DNA from: a virus | IMG/VR virus record: IMGVR_UViG_3300021959_000162 | Coordinates: 1 to 36,272 of that record | Strand: one strand, 5' to 3' | DNA: 36,272 nt | Shown here: piece by piece, positions 26,305-33,162 of the stretch | How the letters are laid out: each line of letters begins with the position of its first letter | Position numbering within the stretch: the first letter of the stretch is position 1 | Notes under the pieces: model-generated | Databases searched by the model: none | Told to the model about the DNA's origin: nothing | Seen by the model: the letters and a program-made list of their open reading frames with translations, nothing else | Position numbers and translations under genes: made by a program

Positions 26305-26998
26305 TTGGTTTTACTCCTGTTGGTTCTTCAAGATCTTCTACTTGTTCTATTTTTCTTTTATGAGTGGCTGTTAACGTACCATCAATATCTATCTCATCTA
26401 CTAAGTAAGTACTTATACCTCCTTGAGTATATTGTTCTACTATAGCTCTTCCATATTCTACATCAGGTTCAAATTTTTTAATATCATGTACTTCTGGATT
26501 AAGTTTCTTTTTTAATTTTTGAATATAACTTTTAGCTGATGAATTTTTCCAAGCAATATCTTCTATCTGATCAACATAATTTATTACCATTCGAGGACGA
26601 TAGTTTACAGAAAAAGTTGCAATTTTTTGAGTAGGCTGTATAGTCTGTGCTTGTTCAAAATTATTTTTAATCAGTAACCATATTTCATTTCTAAACGTAT
26701 ATTCAAAAGTAGATACACCATCTGCCAATGACAATCCTTGCTCATATACTAAGTCAGTAAACGAATTAACTTCAATGCGAAAATTAGGATTTTTTAAAGC
26801 AGGGTATATTCCTGTAGGTATAGGTATAATCTTATTTGCAGGAATTTTTACAGGCTTAGTTATACATGCTCTAAGATGAAAGAAGGGATCAAGATTAGTA
26901 TCTTGATTGAATCCCCACTCACAGCTATATGTTTTTTCTAAATACTTAGCAGTAGAACTTTTCTCAATATCAATCTCACAGATTCGATAGTCGGTCAA
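26294..26998 (-). CDS. Divergent dUTPase-like protein
   Basis: The central region aligns with trimeric dUTPases: 'FHLRACITKPVKIP' for motif 1 ('DLRAC'), 'IPIPTGIYPAL', 'RIEVNSFTDLVYEQGLSLADGVSTFEYTFRNEIWLLI' for motifs 2-3, and 'TIQPTQKIATFSV' for motif 4. Key positions are changed. The motif-2 'RSS/RSG' reads 'NSF', and the motif-3 catalytic Asp in 'GTID' is Glu in 'STFE'. It may hydrolyse dUTP weakly or do another job. A C-terminal extension of about 80 residues is extra. I chose TTG 26998 because AAGGAG lies nine nucleotides upstream. ATG 27034 would overlap the exonuclease by 59 nt and has no ribosome-binding site. Confidence 0.65.
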   Translation of the reverse strand: MTDYRICEIDIEKSSTAKYLEKTYSCEWGFNQDTNLDPFFHLRACITKPVKIPANKIIPIPTGIYPALKNPNFRIEVNSFTDLVYEQGLSLADGVSTFEYTFRNEIWLLIKNNFEQAQTIQPTQKIATFSVNYRPRMVINYVDQIEDIAWKNSSAKSYIQKLKKKLNPEVHDIKKFEPDVEYGRAIVEQYTQGGISTYLVDEIDIDGTLTATHKRKIEQVEDLEEPTGVKPSES

Positions 26999-27815
26999 GA
27001 GCTTCTTCTCCTTCTTTACCGGCCATAATAGCATCGGTACAGTACTTTAGATTAATTAGATTTTCATTTCTAATTAGTCTTTCTTTACCCGCATTTAGAT
27101 TTTGTATATACTTAGCACGACCTTTTAATGGCAAAGCTGCCAATAGATTATCCAGAGTATGATACTCTTTAGCAAGTCCTTGTGCTCTCTTAGGTCCGAT
27201 ACCTTCAATACCTATAATGTTATCACCTTTATCTCCTTCAATAATTCTGGACATCATAAACTGTGCGGGTGTAAGTTCTAGATCTTCTTGTAGTGATTCA
27301 AGAGTAACTTCTTTGCGCCCAAATATATTGAATACCGATACATCTTCTTTGATTAGTTGTAATAAATCCTTATCTGATGACACAACCCAAGTATGGTTAT
27401 AGTTTTGTGATAGATTTTGAGTAATCCATGCAAGAGTATCATCAGCCTCTACTCCTCTAAACTTTACTACTTCTTCATCAATATCATCAGGAAGAGCATT
27501 AAGAACAGCAAAGAACTCTTCAAAACGTTTTACTTCATCTGGATCATCAGATTTTGTACGAGTGCCTTTATAGTCTTCAAGCATTTCCATTCGATAATAG
27601 CTCTTACCAAAGTCAAAACATACAATAGTACGTTTAGCTTGATAAGATTTTGCAAGTGATTGTATAGTACGAATAAAATCATCAGCAAAAGAATCATGAT
27701 TAGGTCTGCGAAGCCATCTGTATGATAGATTGTTTGCATCAACAATTAGTAGATTATTATAGTCAGAGTAGTCAGTTTCTTGCACATCTGCAAGATCATT
27801 CCATGATTTAGTCAT
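26976..27815 (-). CDS. 5'-3' exonuclease / FEN-like nuclease
   Basis: This is a 279-residue member of the T5 D15/T4 RNase H/Pol I exonuclease family. It has 'NLLIVDANNLSYR' with the first metal-binding Asp (about 26), 'IVCFDFGKSYYRMEMLEDYKGTR', and 'GVEADDTLAWI' and 'VVSSDKDLLQLI' with the acidic metal ligands. 'IEGDKGDNIIGIEGIGPKRAQGLA' is the helix-hairpin-helix of the family. It would remove RNA primers or degrade DNA 5' ends during phage replication. It is the first gene after a candidate promoter and has AGGAG six nucleotides before the ATG. Confidence 0.93.
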   Translation of the reverse strand: MTKSWNDLADVQETDYSDYNNLLIVDANNLSYRWLRRPNHDSFADDFIRTIQSLAKSYQAKRTIVCFDFGKSYYRMEMLEDYKGTRTKSDDPDEVKRFEEFFAVLNALPDDIDEEVVKFRGVEADDTLAWITQNLSQNYNHTWVVSSDKDLLQLIKEDVSVFNIFGRKEVTLESLQEDLELTPAQFMMSRIIEGDKGDNIIGIEGIGPKRAQGLAKEYHTLDNLLAALPLKGRAKYIQNLNAGKERLIRNENLINLKYCTDAIMAGKEGEEALDRLSNL

Positions 27816-27839
27816 ATTTATCTCCTGTGTTTATAAATA

Positions 27840-27868
27840 AATATAACAAATATAAAAGAAGTTAGCAA
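27840..27868 (-). promoter_or_regulatory. Candidate sigma70-type promoter for the exonuclease-thyX genes
   Basis: Read on the minus strand, TTGCTA (27863-27868) and TATATT (27840-27845) are separated by exactly 17 nt. They lie in the only clear gap of the central leftward block, 25 nt before the exonuclease start. This resembles the rightward candidate at 21872 (TTGCCA-17-TATTCT). Confidence 0.45.
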
Positions 27869-27884
27869 TAGCTATATCACTTCT
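27857..27884 (-). terminator. Candidate bulged hairpin terminator
   Basis: On the minus strand AGAAGT, a 4-nt bulge, TAGC, loop TATT, GCTA and ACTTCT fold into a stem of 6 plus 4 pairs, followed by TTTTAT. It overlaps the stop of the nuclease gene and the -35 of the promoter candidate. It may separate the upstream cluster from the exonuclease-thyX group. The bulge makes it weak. Confidence 0.35.
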
Positions 27885-28347
27885 CTTCCCTATACTTAGG
27901 TAACTTATCAGCTTTCTTTACTGCTTTAATCCACTCATCTAATCTAGATATTTTAAACTTGTGCCCAAAAGATGAAATCTCTACGTAGTCATCCACTTCT
28001 GTGTCATCATCATATGCTGCAAAATCTTTAGATCTGTCCCATCTAAATAGTAATAGAGGTTTCTTCTTCATTACTTCTGCTTCTCGTACTGCTTGTTCCC
28101 AAAACCCAAATATATTAGTAGTTTTAGAAGTTAATAGATTATTCCATTGAATCTCTTTATAATGTTTACACTCAATACAATAAGGCCACCATGCAGTATC
28201 ATGTGGTGTCCATATATCTCCTTTTAAATAATCTATTGCCCCAGATAATGGAACCCTTCTAAACTCTACATCAAATTCTTTACTTAATAGTGTAGCTATT
28301 TTTTGCTCATAAGCTGAACCTTTAGCCTTACTTTTATTATATGCCAT
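27877..28347 (-). CDS. PD-(D/E)XK nuclease, Holliday-junction-resolvase-like
   Basis: A 156-residue protein with the order of a PD-(D/E)XK nuclease: a helix with Glu14 ('GSAYEQKIATLL'), then 'FRRVPLSGAIDYLKGDIW' with Asp44, then 'WPYCIECKHYKE' with Glu59-x-Lys61. The 'R-x-P-x-SGA ... GD' spacing is common in archaeal-type Holliday junction resolvases and related phage nucleases. It could resolve branched DNA before packaging. It starts three nucleotides after the amidinotransferase stop. A candidate terminator lies at its 3' end. Confidence 0.75.
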   Translation of the reverse strand: MAYNKSKAKGSAYEQKIATLLSKEFDVEFRRVPLSGAIDYLKGDIWTPHDTAWWPYCIECKHYKEIQWNNLLTSKTTNIFGFWEQAVREAEVMKKKPLLLFRWDRSKDFAAYDDDTEVDDYVEISSFGHKFKISRLDEWIKAVKKADKLPKYREEK

Positions 28348-28350
28348 CTA

Positions 28351-29379
28351 CTATGAGGCTCTCTTTCTTTTTAGATCTAAAGTAACACAATGAAATCCGC
28401 CTGCTAAAAGTCTATCATGCCTTAGTTCTAAAGGTATAGTTTCGATACCTACAGCATTAAGTTTTTCATGAATTTCTATTTGTTTTTTATCTACAATAGC
28501 AAGATTTGGGTTTACACTAAGAAAATTCATACCAATCCATTCACTTGCTCCCCAAGGTAATCCAGCTGGTGCTGTTGTTTCTCCAACACATTCATTTATC
28601 CAAATCTTATCCCAAGATTTAAATAATTCAGGTTCATTATCTATATTTACTCTACTTGCGTTATATAATACTAAACCTTCTCTTACTGGTACAATAGTAC
28701 TATCTAAATGTGCATATGAATATAAACCTTCTACTATATGAACTTTATATTTACTGCCTAATATACGCTGTAACCATTCACCACCGAGTCTATTTCCTGT
28801 ATTAGATATTTGATATAATATATCATCGTTTACACGTACACAATTAGCTGCCTCAAATAAGATCTCTTCATTATTTAATGCAGGGACTCCGTTTGTATCT
28901 TCTTTGTAGTTTTTATCAAATAGTAAAGGTATAGGAGCCTTTAACCATGTACATCCTTCACGAAACATTTGTGTAAAAATATCTCTATATCCCCAGGTTT
29001 CAAATTGTCTATTCCATATAGGAGAAGGTGTCTCTATAATTTTATCATCTATAATAAGTGTAAGATCTCTGGGAGAGTAATAATGCCAGTTTTTACCCTT
29101 CCATGTAGGTGATTGCGTATTGGCTTCTGCATATTGTGTATTTGGTCTATGTACTTTTACACCTAAAGACTTTAATGTATTACTCAGTACTTCAAGATCT
29201 TCATTTTGTTCATCTATAATTTGTTGAGGATAAAATCCTGCTACGGATTTAATATACTCTTCTTCGAACTCTGGGTACTGACATTTTAACGTACTAATAT
29301 TAGGTATAGGTATATTACAATAATCAGCTGTACCTACTATAATTTCTTGTAGTTCATCCCAATCATTATTACAAGTCAT
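28351..29379 (-). CDS. Glycine/inosamine amidinotransferase-like protein
   Basis: Clear homolog of arginine:X amidinotransferases, which move the amidino group of arginine to an amine. It has 'NDWDELQEIIVGTAD' at the start, 'EILFEAANCVRV' with Glu176 where human AGAT has catalytic Asp254, 'YSYAHLDSTIVPV' with His224 (His303), and 'LAGGFHCVTLDLKR' with the nucleophile Cys331 (Cys407). 'WGASEWIGMNFLSVNP' and the Tyr/Leu/Gly-rich 'NRLGGEWLQRIL' are also conserved. The Asp-to-Glu change is conservative. The 342-residue length is usual for bacterial members such as StrB-type enzymes. It overlaps the aminotransferase-like gene by 11 nt, so an amine made by that enzyme could be its acceptor; this is inference. 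Confidence 0.9.
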   Translation of the reverse strand: MTCNNDWDELQEIIVGTADYCNIPIPNISTLKCQYPEFEEEYIKSVAGFYPQQIIDEQNEDLEVLSNTLKSLGVKVHRPNTQYAEANTQSPTWKGKNWHYYSPRDLTLIIDDKIIETPSPIWNRQFETWGYRDIFTQMFREGCTWLKAPIPLLFDKNYKEDTNGVPALNNEEILFEAANCVRVNDDILYQISNTGNRLGGEWLQRILGSKYKVHIVEGLYSYAHLDSTIVPVREGLVLYNASRVNIDNEPELFKSWDKIWINECVGETTAPAGLPWGASEWIGMNFLSVNPNLAIVDKKQIEIHEKLNAVGIETIPLELRHDRLLAGGFHCVTLDLKRKRAS

Positions 29380-30307
29380 ACTTCATTCTTCCATCCCATA
29401 TTCTTGAGAAACATAGCCTATTTCCATTACCGCCTCTGTTATATTCTCTAAAGCGTCCAGAATAGTCTATACCAAAATATACACAATAGGAAGGTACTAA
29501 ATCAAGTTTTTGACAAAATGCAAGTTGTTTACTATGGTATTTCTCAAATACATAATTAGCTGGAAATTTCTTCATCATAGCAGTACCAAGATATGCACTT
29601 AGTAAATTAATATAATTATAGTTATATTCATTTATTACATATATTTGATCTTCAAAAGGTTCTTTTTGTAAACGTATACCAACTCTATGATTCTCTATAG
29701 GAAATACTTTAGATAGGGATGACACTACATACTCTATACAAGGATGAGATAAATCAAATGACATGTCTACTCCTAGGTTAAGATACGCTAAATCTAACAT
29801 AACAGGAACTTTTAGTCTATCACAATCACACAATATTTTTTCAAGACTACTAGGCACTGCACCTGTATCAGCAAAAGGAACACTCAATAATACTACATCA
29901 CCTTCTTTAATAGGTTCATCATCTAACCAAGCAAAGTTATCGCTATACCATAATGATTTCATCATTTGATTATAGAAATACTCACCTTTTGCTATTCGTA
30001 GTCTATGATTATCTCTATATCTAATATAAAACTGTGCAAAAGATTCTGTGGTTCCTTGTGTAAAACACATATGAGTATAGTGTTCTACTCCATTAACTCT
30101 TGGAAAGCAGCTAAACATCCATTGTTTATATGTTTGTAAAAAGTCTTGTTTTATTATTTCTGCATTTTTCTCTGTATAGTTATTATTAACAGTAAACATT
30201 CTTATAGTTTCATCTCTATAAGATGTTAGCTCTCTATCATGCACACTGTATGCTCCACCAAAAGGTTTACTTTTATTATCTGGTAGATTTGTATATCTAA
30301 TTGCCAT
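29369..30307 (-). CDS. PLP-dependent aminotransferase-like protein (fold type I)
   Basis: A 312-residue protein with aminotransferase landmarks: 'CFTQGTTESF' (about 81-90) for the phosphate-binding turn, 'VPVMLDLAYLNLG' with Asp172 and Tyr175 for the pyridine ring, 'VSSLSKVFPIENHRVGIR' with Lys200 as the likely Schiff-base lysine, and 'GNGNRLCFSR' (Arg) near the C-terminus. It is shorter than typical class I/II enzymes (about 400), mostly through loss at the N-terminus and C-terminal small domain, so the substrate pocket may be unusual. It overlaps the oxygenase upstream by one base (TAATG) and the amidinotransferase downstream by 11 nt. The likely role is supply of an amino group for the cluster's product. 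Confidence 0.75.
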   Translation of the reverse strand: MAIRYTNLPDNKSKPFGGAYSVHDRELTSYRDETIRMFTVNNNYTEKNAEIIKQDFLQTYKQWMFSCFPRVNGVEHYTHMCFTQGTTESFAQFYIRYRDNHRLRIAKGEYFYNQMMKSLWYSDNFAWLDDEPIKEGDVVLLSVPFADTGAVPSSLEKILCDCDRLKVPVMLDLAYLNLGVDMSFDLSHPCIEYVVSSLSKVFPIENHRVGIRLQKEPFEDQIYVINEYNYNYINLLSAYLGTAMMKKFPANYVFEKYHSKQLAFCQKLDLVPSYCVYFGIDYSGRFREYNRGGNGNRLCFSRIWDGRMKYDL

Positions 30308-30825
30308 TATTTAAAAAATCCTGATAGTTGTAAGGTATATTTATCTTTCATACCACAATTGCCCGATAAATGAGGAACATGTTCATTAAATATCCATCCT
30401 GTGTTCTTTTCCCAATTCCATTTTATCTCGTCTCCAAACTGAAGTATATGCCCATCTTTCCAATCTTCTATAAAGATATTAGCTCTAACAGGTTCTCCAT
30501 CTGGTTTAATCTGTCTTAATTTATAGAATCTATCTATATGTAGAGGTATACAGTTTCCTGGTCTTTGTCTTATTACTGATATAGTATGTATATCTATATT
30601 TGTTTGTTGACTTAAAATTTCATAATCTATTTCTGACTTATCTAAAAACTTTTGATATATGATAGTATTTTCATCAGTATAACTTGAAGGCATACCTCCA
30701 TAAGGTTTATGCAGATCTTTTAATTGGTGAGTCATAATATCTTTTAAAGGATCTTTATAGTTAAACCATTCAATATTATATATAAAAGATAAATCATAGT
30801 CTATACTAGTTTCTTGTAATATCAT
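30307..30825 (-). CDS. 2OG-Fe(II) oxygenase-like protein
   Basis: This 172-residue protein has an iron-binding triad of the 2-oxoglutarate oxygenase fold: His96-x-Asp98 in 'CIPLHIDRF' and His152 in 'EHVPHLSGN'. Intervening beta strands read 'VRANIFIEDW' and 'GHILQFGDEIKWNW'. The basic residue that would hold 2-oxoglutarate seems to be Lys rather than Arg ('MKDKYTLQLSG'). Related proteins (aspartyl/asparaginyl hydroxylase-like) are common in marine phages. I chose ATG 30825 because it forms an ATGA overlap with the upstream stop. ATG 30843 would add six residues but has its AAAGG directly against the ATG. The target is unknown. Confidence 0.8.
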   Translation of the reverse strand: MILQETSIDYDLSFIYNIEWFNYKDPLKDIMTHQLKDLHKPYGGMPSSYTDENTIIYQKFLDKSEIDYEILSQQTNIDIHTISVIRQRPGNCIPLHIDRFYKLRQIKPDGEPVRANIFIEDWKDGHILQFGDEIKWNWEKNTGWIFNEHVPHLSGNCGMKDKYTLQLSGFFK

Positions 30826-31937
30826 GTTTCCCACGGCATCCATCCTTTCTGTTTATACCCAAAGTTTAAATATGTATTAATTTTTTGTTTCTCAGACTCA
30901 TTGCTTAAACAAAACTCTTCATTAGCAAACCACATAGTAATATTATTTGTTAAAGCTAAATTTATTAAATACTCTCTTCTAACTATTTCATCAGGTAAAG
31001 AATATATACTATGCATAACTATAACATCTACTTCTGATACTATTAGATCTTCTAATATAGGCATCCAGTGTAAATATTCATTTTCAACTTGCATCATATT
31101 GTTAGGTATATTATGCGTTTTACAAAAAGTGCGTAGTGCATCTCTCTGTAGATTAAGTGGTATATCTCTATCATATTCAGTATTATTACCTATATATCCT
31201 ACGCAAGTATCATTTGTGTGATCTATTACTCTATACTCTGTATCATTAGGTAATCTAAAAAACCCTCCAGGAAGTCTGCCACCAAATTCTTCTCCCTCTA
31301 CTAATACATGCCAATCTATAGCCATTCTGGTAATATTAGTTTCATTATTTACATTACCGTGTAATATTTCTTGATGAAATAGGTGTGCCTGACCTACCTC
31401 TAAATCTACTGGATAAGCAGTATCTAGACATGCATCTTCAAATGTTTTCTGATCCCACTCATTTATGATAAGCTGGGCAGTAATTCTTCTTGATTCTCTG
31501 GTTGATACTACATACATAGAGTTAGTATCATATGCTTTTGTTAATGGCATCCATATAGTACCTTGTCCTCTACCATTTTTATAAAATATACCTTGATGAA
31601 AGGGTAATTTTCTACCAAGTCTTTCTTGATTAGGTATTACTAAATTAAGGGTTGGGCGCCTCTTAATTAAATATCTTTTACCATCTAATAGGGGTGATAT
31701 ATAAGTTTCTGCAAAAGCATCAAACTCTTTAGAGTATTTATCAGAGCTTAGTCTACTTTGTACCATATCTGTTATATGTATAAGTTCTCTGGTTGGTACT
31801 TCGTTATGTATATTTTCAAGACTGGTTACATAAGGATATAGCTCTTGTATTATTTCCAACACCCATGTATCCCAAGGATAACAATCATGGTCATAGTTTA
31901 GCGTGTTATTATTAAAGTTTTTATATATGCTATTCAT
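30822..31937 (-). CDS. Fusion of 2OG-oxygenase-like and LIC12192-like 'sporadic carbohydrate cluster' domains
   Basis: This is a 371-residue protein of two parts. Residues 1-240 match phytanoyl-CoA-dioxygenase-type proteins of the 'sporadic carbohydrate cluster' 2OG-Fe(II) oxygenase family: 'RRPTLNLVIPNQERLG', 'WMPLTKAYDTNSMYVVS', and 'FHQEILHGNVNNETNITRMAIDWH' with His193 and Arg204. Residues about 246-360 match the companion family of unknown function (LIC12192-like): 'CVGYIG', 'IPLNLQRDALRTFCKTHNI', 'DVIVMHSIYSLP' and 'FANEEFCLSNESE'. These are usually separate adjacent genes in polysaccharide loci. Where a His-x-Asp is expected, the sequence reads His114-Gln-Gly116, so the iron carboxylate ligand may be missing. 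The family names come from memory and the exact family should be verified. Confidence 0.75.
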   Translation of the reverse strand: MNSIYKNFNNNTLNYDHDCYPWDTWVLEIIQELYPYVTSLENIHNEVPTRELIHITDMVQSRLSSDKYSKEFDAFAETYISPLLDGKRYLIKRRPTLNLVIPNQERLGRKLPFHQGIFYKNGRGQGTIWMPLTKAYDTNSMYVVSTRESRRITAQLIINEWDQKTFEDACLDTAYPVDLEVGQAHLFHQEILHGNVNNETNITRMAIDWHVLVEGEEFGGRLPGGFFRLPNDTEYRVIDHTNDTCVGYIGNNTEYDRDIPLNLQRDALRTFCKTHNIPNNMMQVENEYLHWMPILEDLIVSEVDVIVMHSIYSLPDEIVRREYLINLALTNNITMWFANEEFCLSNESEKQKINTYLNFGYKQKGWMPWET

Positions 31938-33162
31938 TTAGTTTATTCACCAATGTTTTTTGTAATTTATTTTTATTATCATAATATACTTTATAATTAT
32001 GTTCTAAAATATCATCTAATTCTATAATTATTTTTTCTAATTCTTCTATACTTTTATTGCATAGTTGTTTCATTTGCTCCATAACCATATAAAATCTTTT
32101 TGAAGAATCTGTACAGTCATCATAGGATTCATCTATTATAGGAGAAAATGTTTTATACCCTAATTCTCTTATAAATTTTAACTGACCTGCTTGACCTAAT
32201 ATTATAAAAGGTTTTTTGTAAATAAAATTTCTATATGTTTTTTCTGTAATATGAAGTACTGCTCCAGCTACATCACTATATATTCTTTTAACAGGCTTAT
32301 CATAAGAACCTTCAATAACAAAATTAAATAAAGATTTATGTAGTATTTCTTCTATGTCTAACATATCAAATACTTTATCCGTTGCTGTAAATTCTAATTC
32401 AGTAAATTCTTCATTTATTAACGCGGATACAGCCTTTAAATGCTTAGAAGTTAACAATGAAGTATCTAAAGTTTCTTTAAAGTCTTGTCCATAGTTTTTT
32501 AAAGATACAAAACCTTCATCAAGTAAATTAGTTTTTTCCAAAGTACAGGCAGTTAAACCCCTAATATATCTTTCGTGATAATTACTTAAAAAACAACAAA
32601 ATTTTCTTTTAGTTAACGTACTGGTATTATCATAAAAACTAAGATCTTTTTTATACTCTCTATTTTCAGATAATCCTATATCATGTTCTTCATCATATAT
32701 TGTTGCTTGAGGATTTACGTCTGTAGTATAAAAATGAGGATGATTTAATATATGCGGAGTTATAAATATAAAATTTTCTTGATCATCAGACATAACTCTA
32801 TTTCTAAGTATAAAACTTTCTATGTAAGTAACAGCTTCTAACTGCATTCCTTCTACTATAATAAATAATAATTTTCCTTGCTTATTATCTATGCCTTTTT
32901 TAACGAATTTAGGTAAGTGTGCATGTATTGGATGACCACTATTACCTTCACTAAAACTAGTCATAAAAAATTGATAAATTACAACAGGATAAAACCATTT
33001 ATAAGATACTTTGTCTGCATAATAAGATGGCACGTACTTTACTTTATAGTTTGAAAAAATAGATTCTATGAATAAGCAATGATTACTGACACCTAATAGA
33101 TTAGGACGTGGACCTTTAATTTTATCTATATCATCTATCATAAAATGTAAATTATTAGTCAT
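31930..33162 (-). CDS. Putative glycosyltransferase-like protein, copy A
   Basis: A 410-residue protein paralogous to the next gene upstream. Its C-terminal half contains 'ITEKTYRNFIYKKPFIILGQ' and 'LKFIRELGYKTFSPIIDESYD' (the last at about 328-348), plus a C-terminal helix. I associate this pattern with GT-B-like glycosyltransferases (fucosyltransferase-type C-terminal domain) in phages and large viruses. The middle has 'KRKFCCFLSNYHERYIRGL'. The N-terminus contains 'MIDDIDKIKGPRPNLLG'. The donor and acceptor are unknown. It is coupled to its neighbours by 8-nt overlaps on both sides. Glycosyltransferase is my best reading; I would not be surprised by another nucleotide-sugar-related function. 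Confidence 0.5.
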   Translation of the reverse strand: MTNNLHFMIDDIDKIKGPRPNLLGVSNHCLFIESIFSNYKVKYVPSYYADKVSYKWFYPVVIYQFFMTSFSEGNSGHPIHAHLPKFVKKGIDNKQGKLLFIIVEGMQLEAVTYIESFILRNRVMSDDQENFIFITPHILNHPHFYTTDVNPQATIYDEEHDIGLSENREYKKDLSFYDNTSTLTKRKFCCFLSNYHERYIRGLTACTLEKTNLLDEGFVSLKNYGQDFKETLDTSLLTSKHLKAVSALINEEFTELEFTATDKVFDMLDIEEILHKSLFNFVIEGSYDKPVKRIYSDVAGAVLHITEKTYRNFIYKKPFIILGQAGQLKFIRELGYKTFSPIIDESYDDCTDSSKRFYMVMEQMKQLCNKSIEELEKIIIELDDILEHNYKVYYDNKNKLQKTLVNKLNE

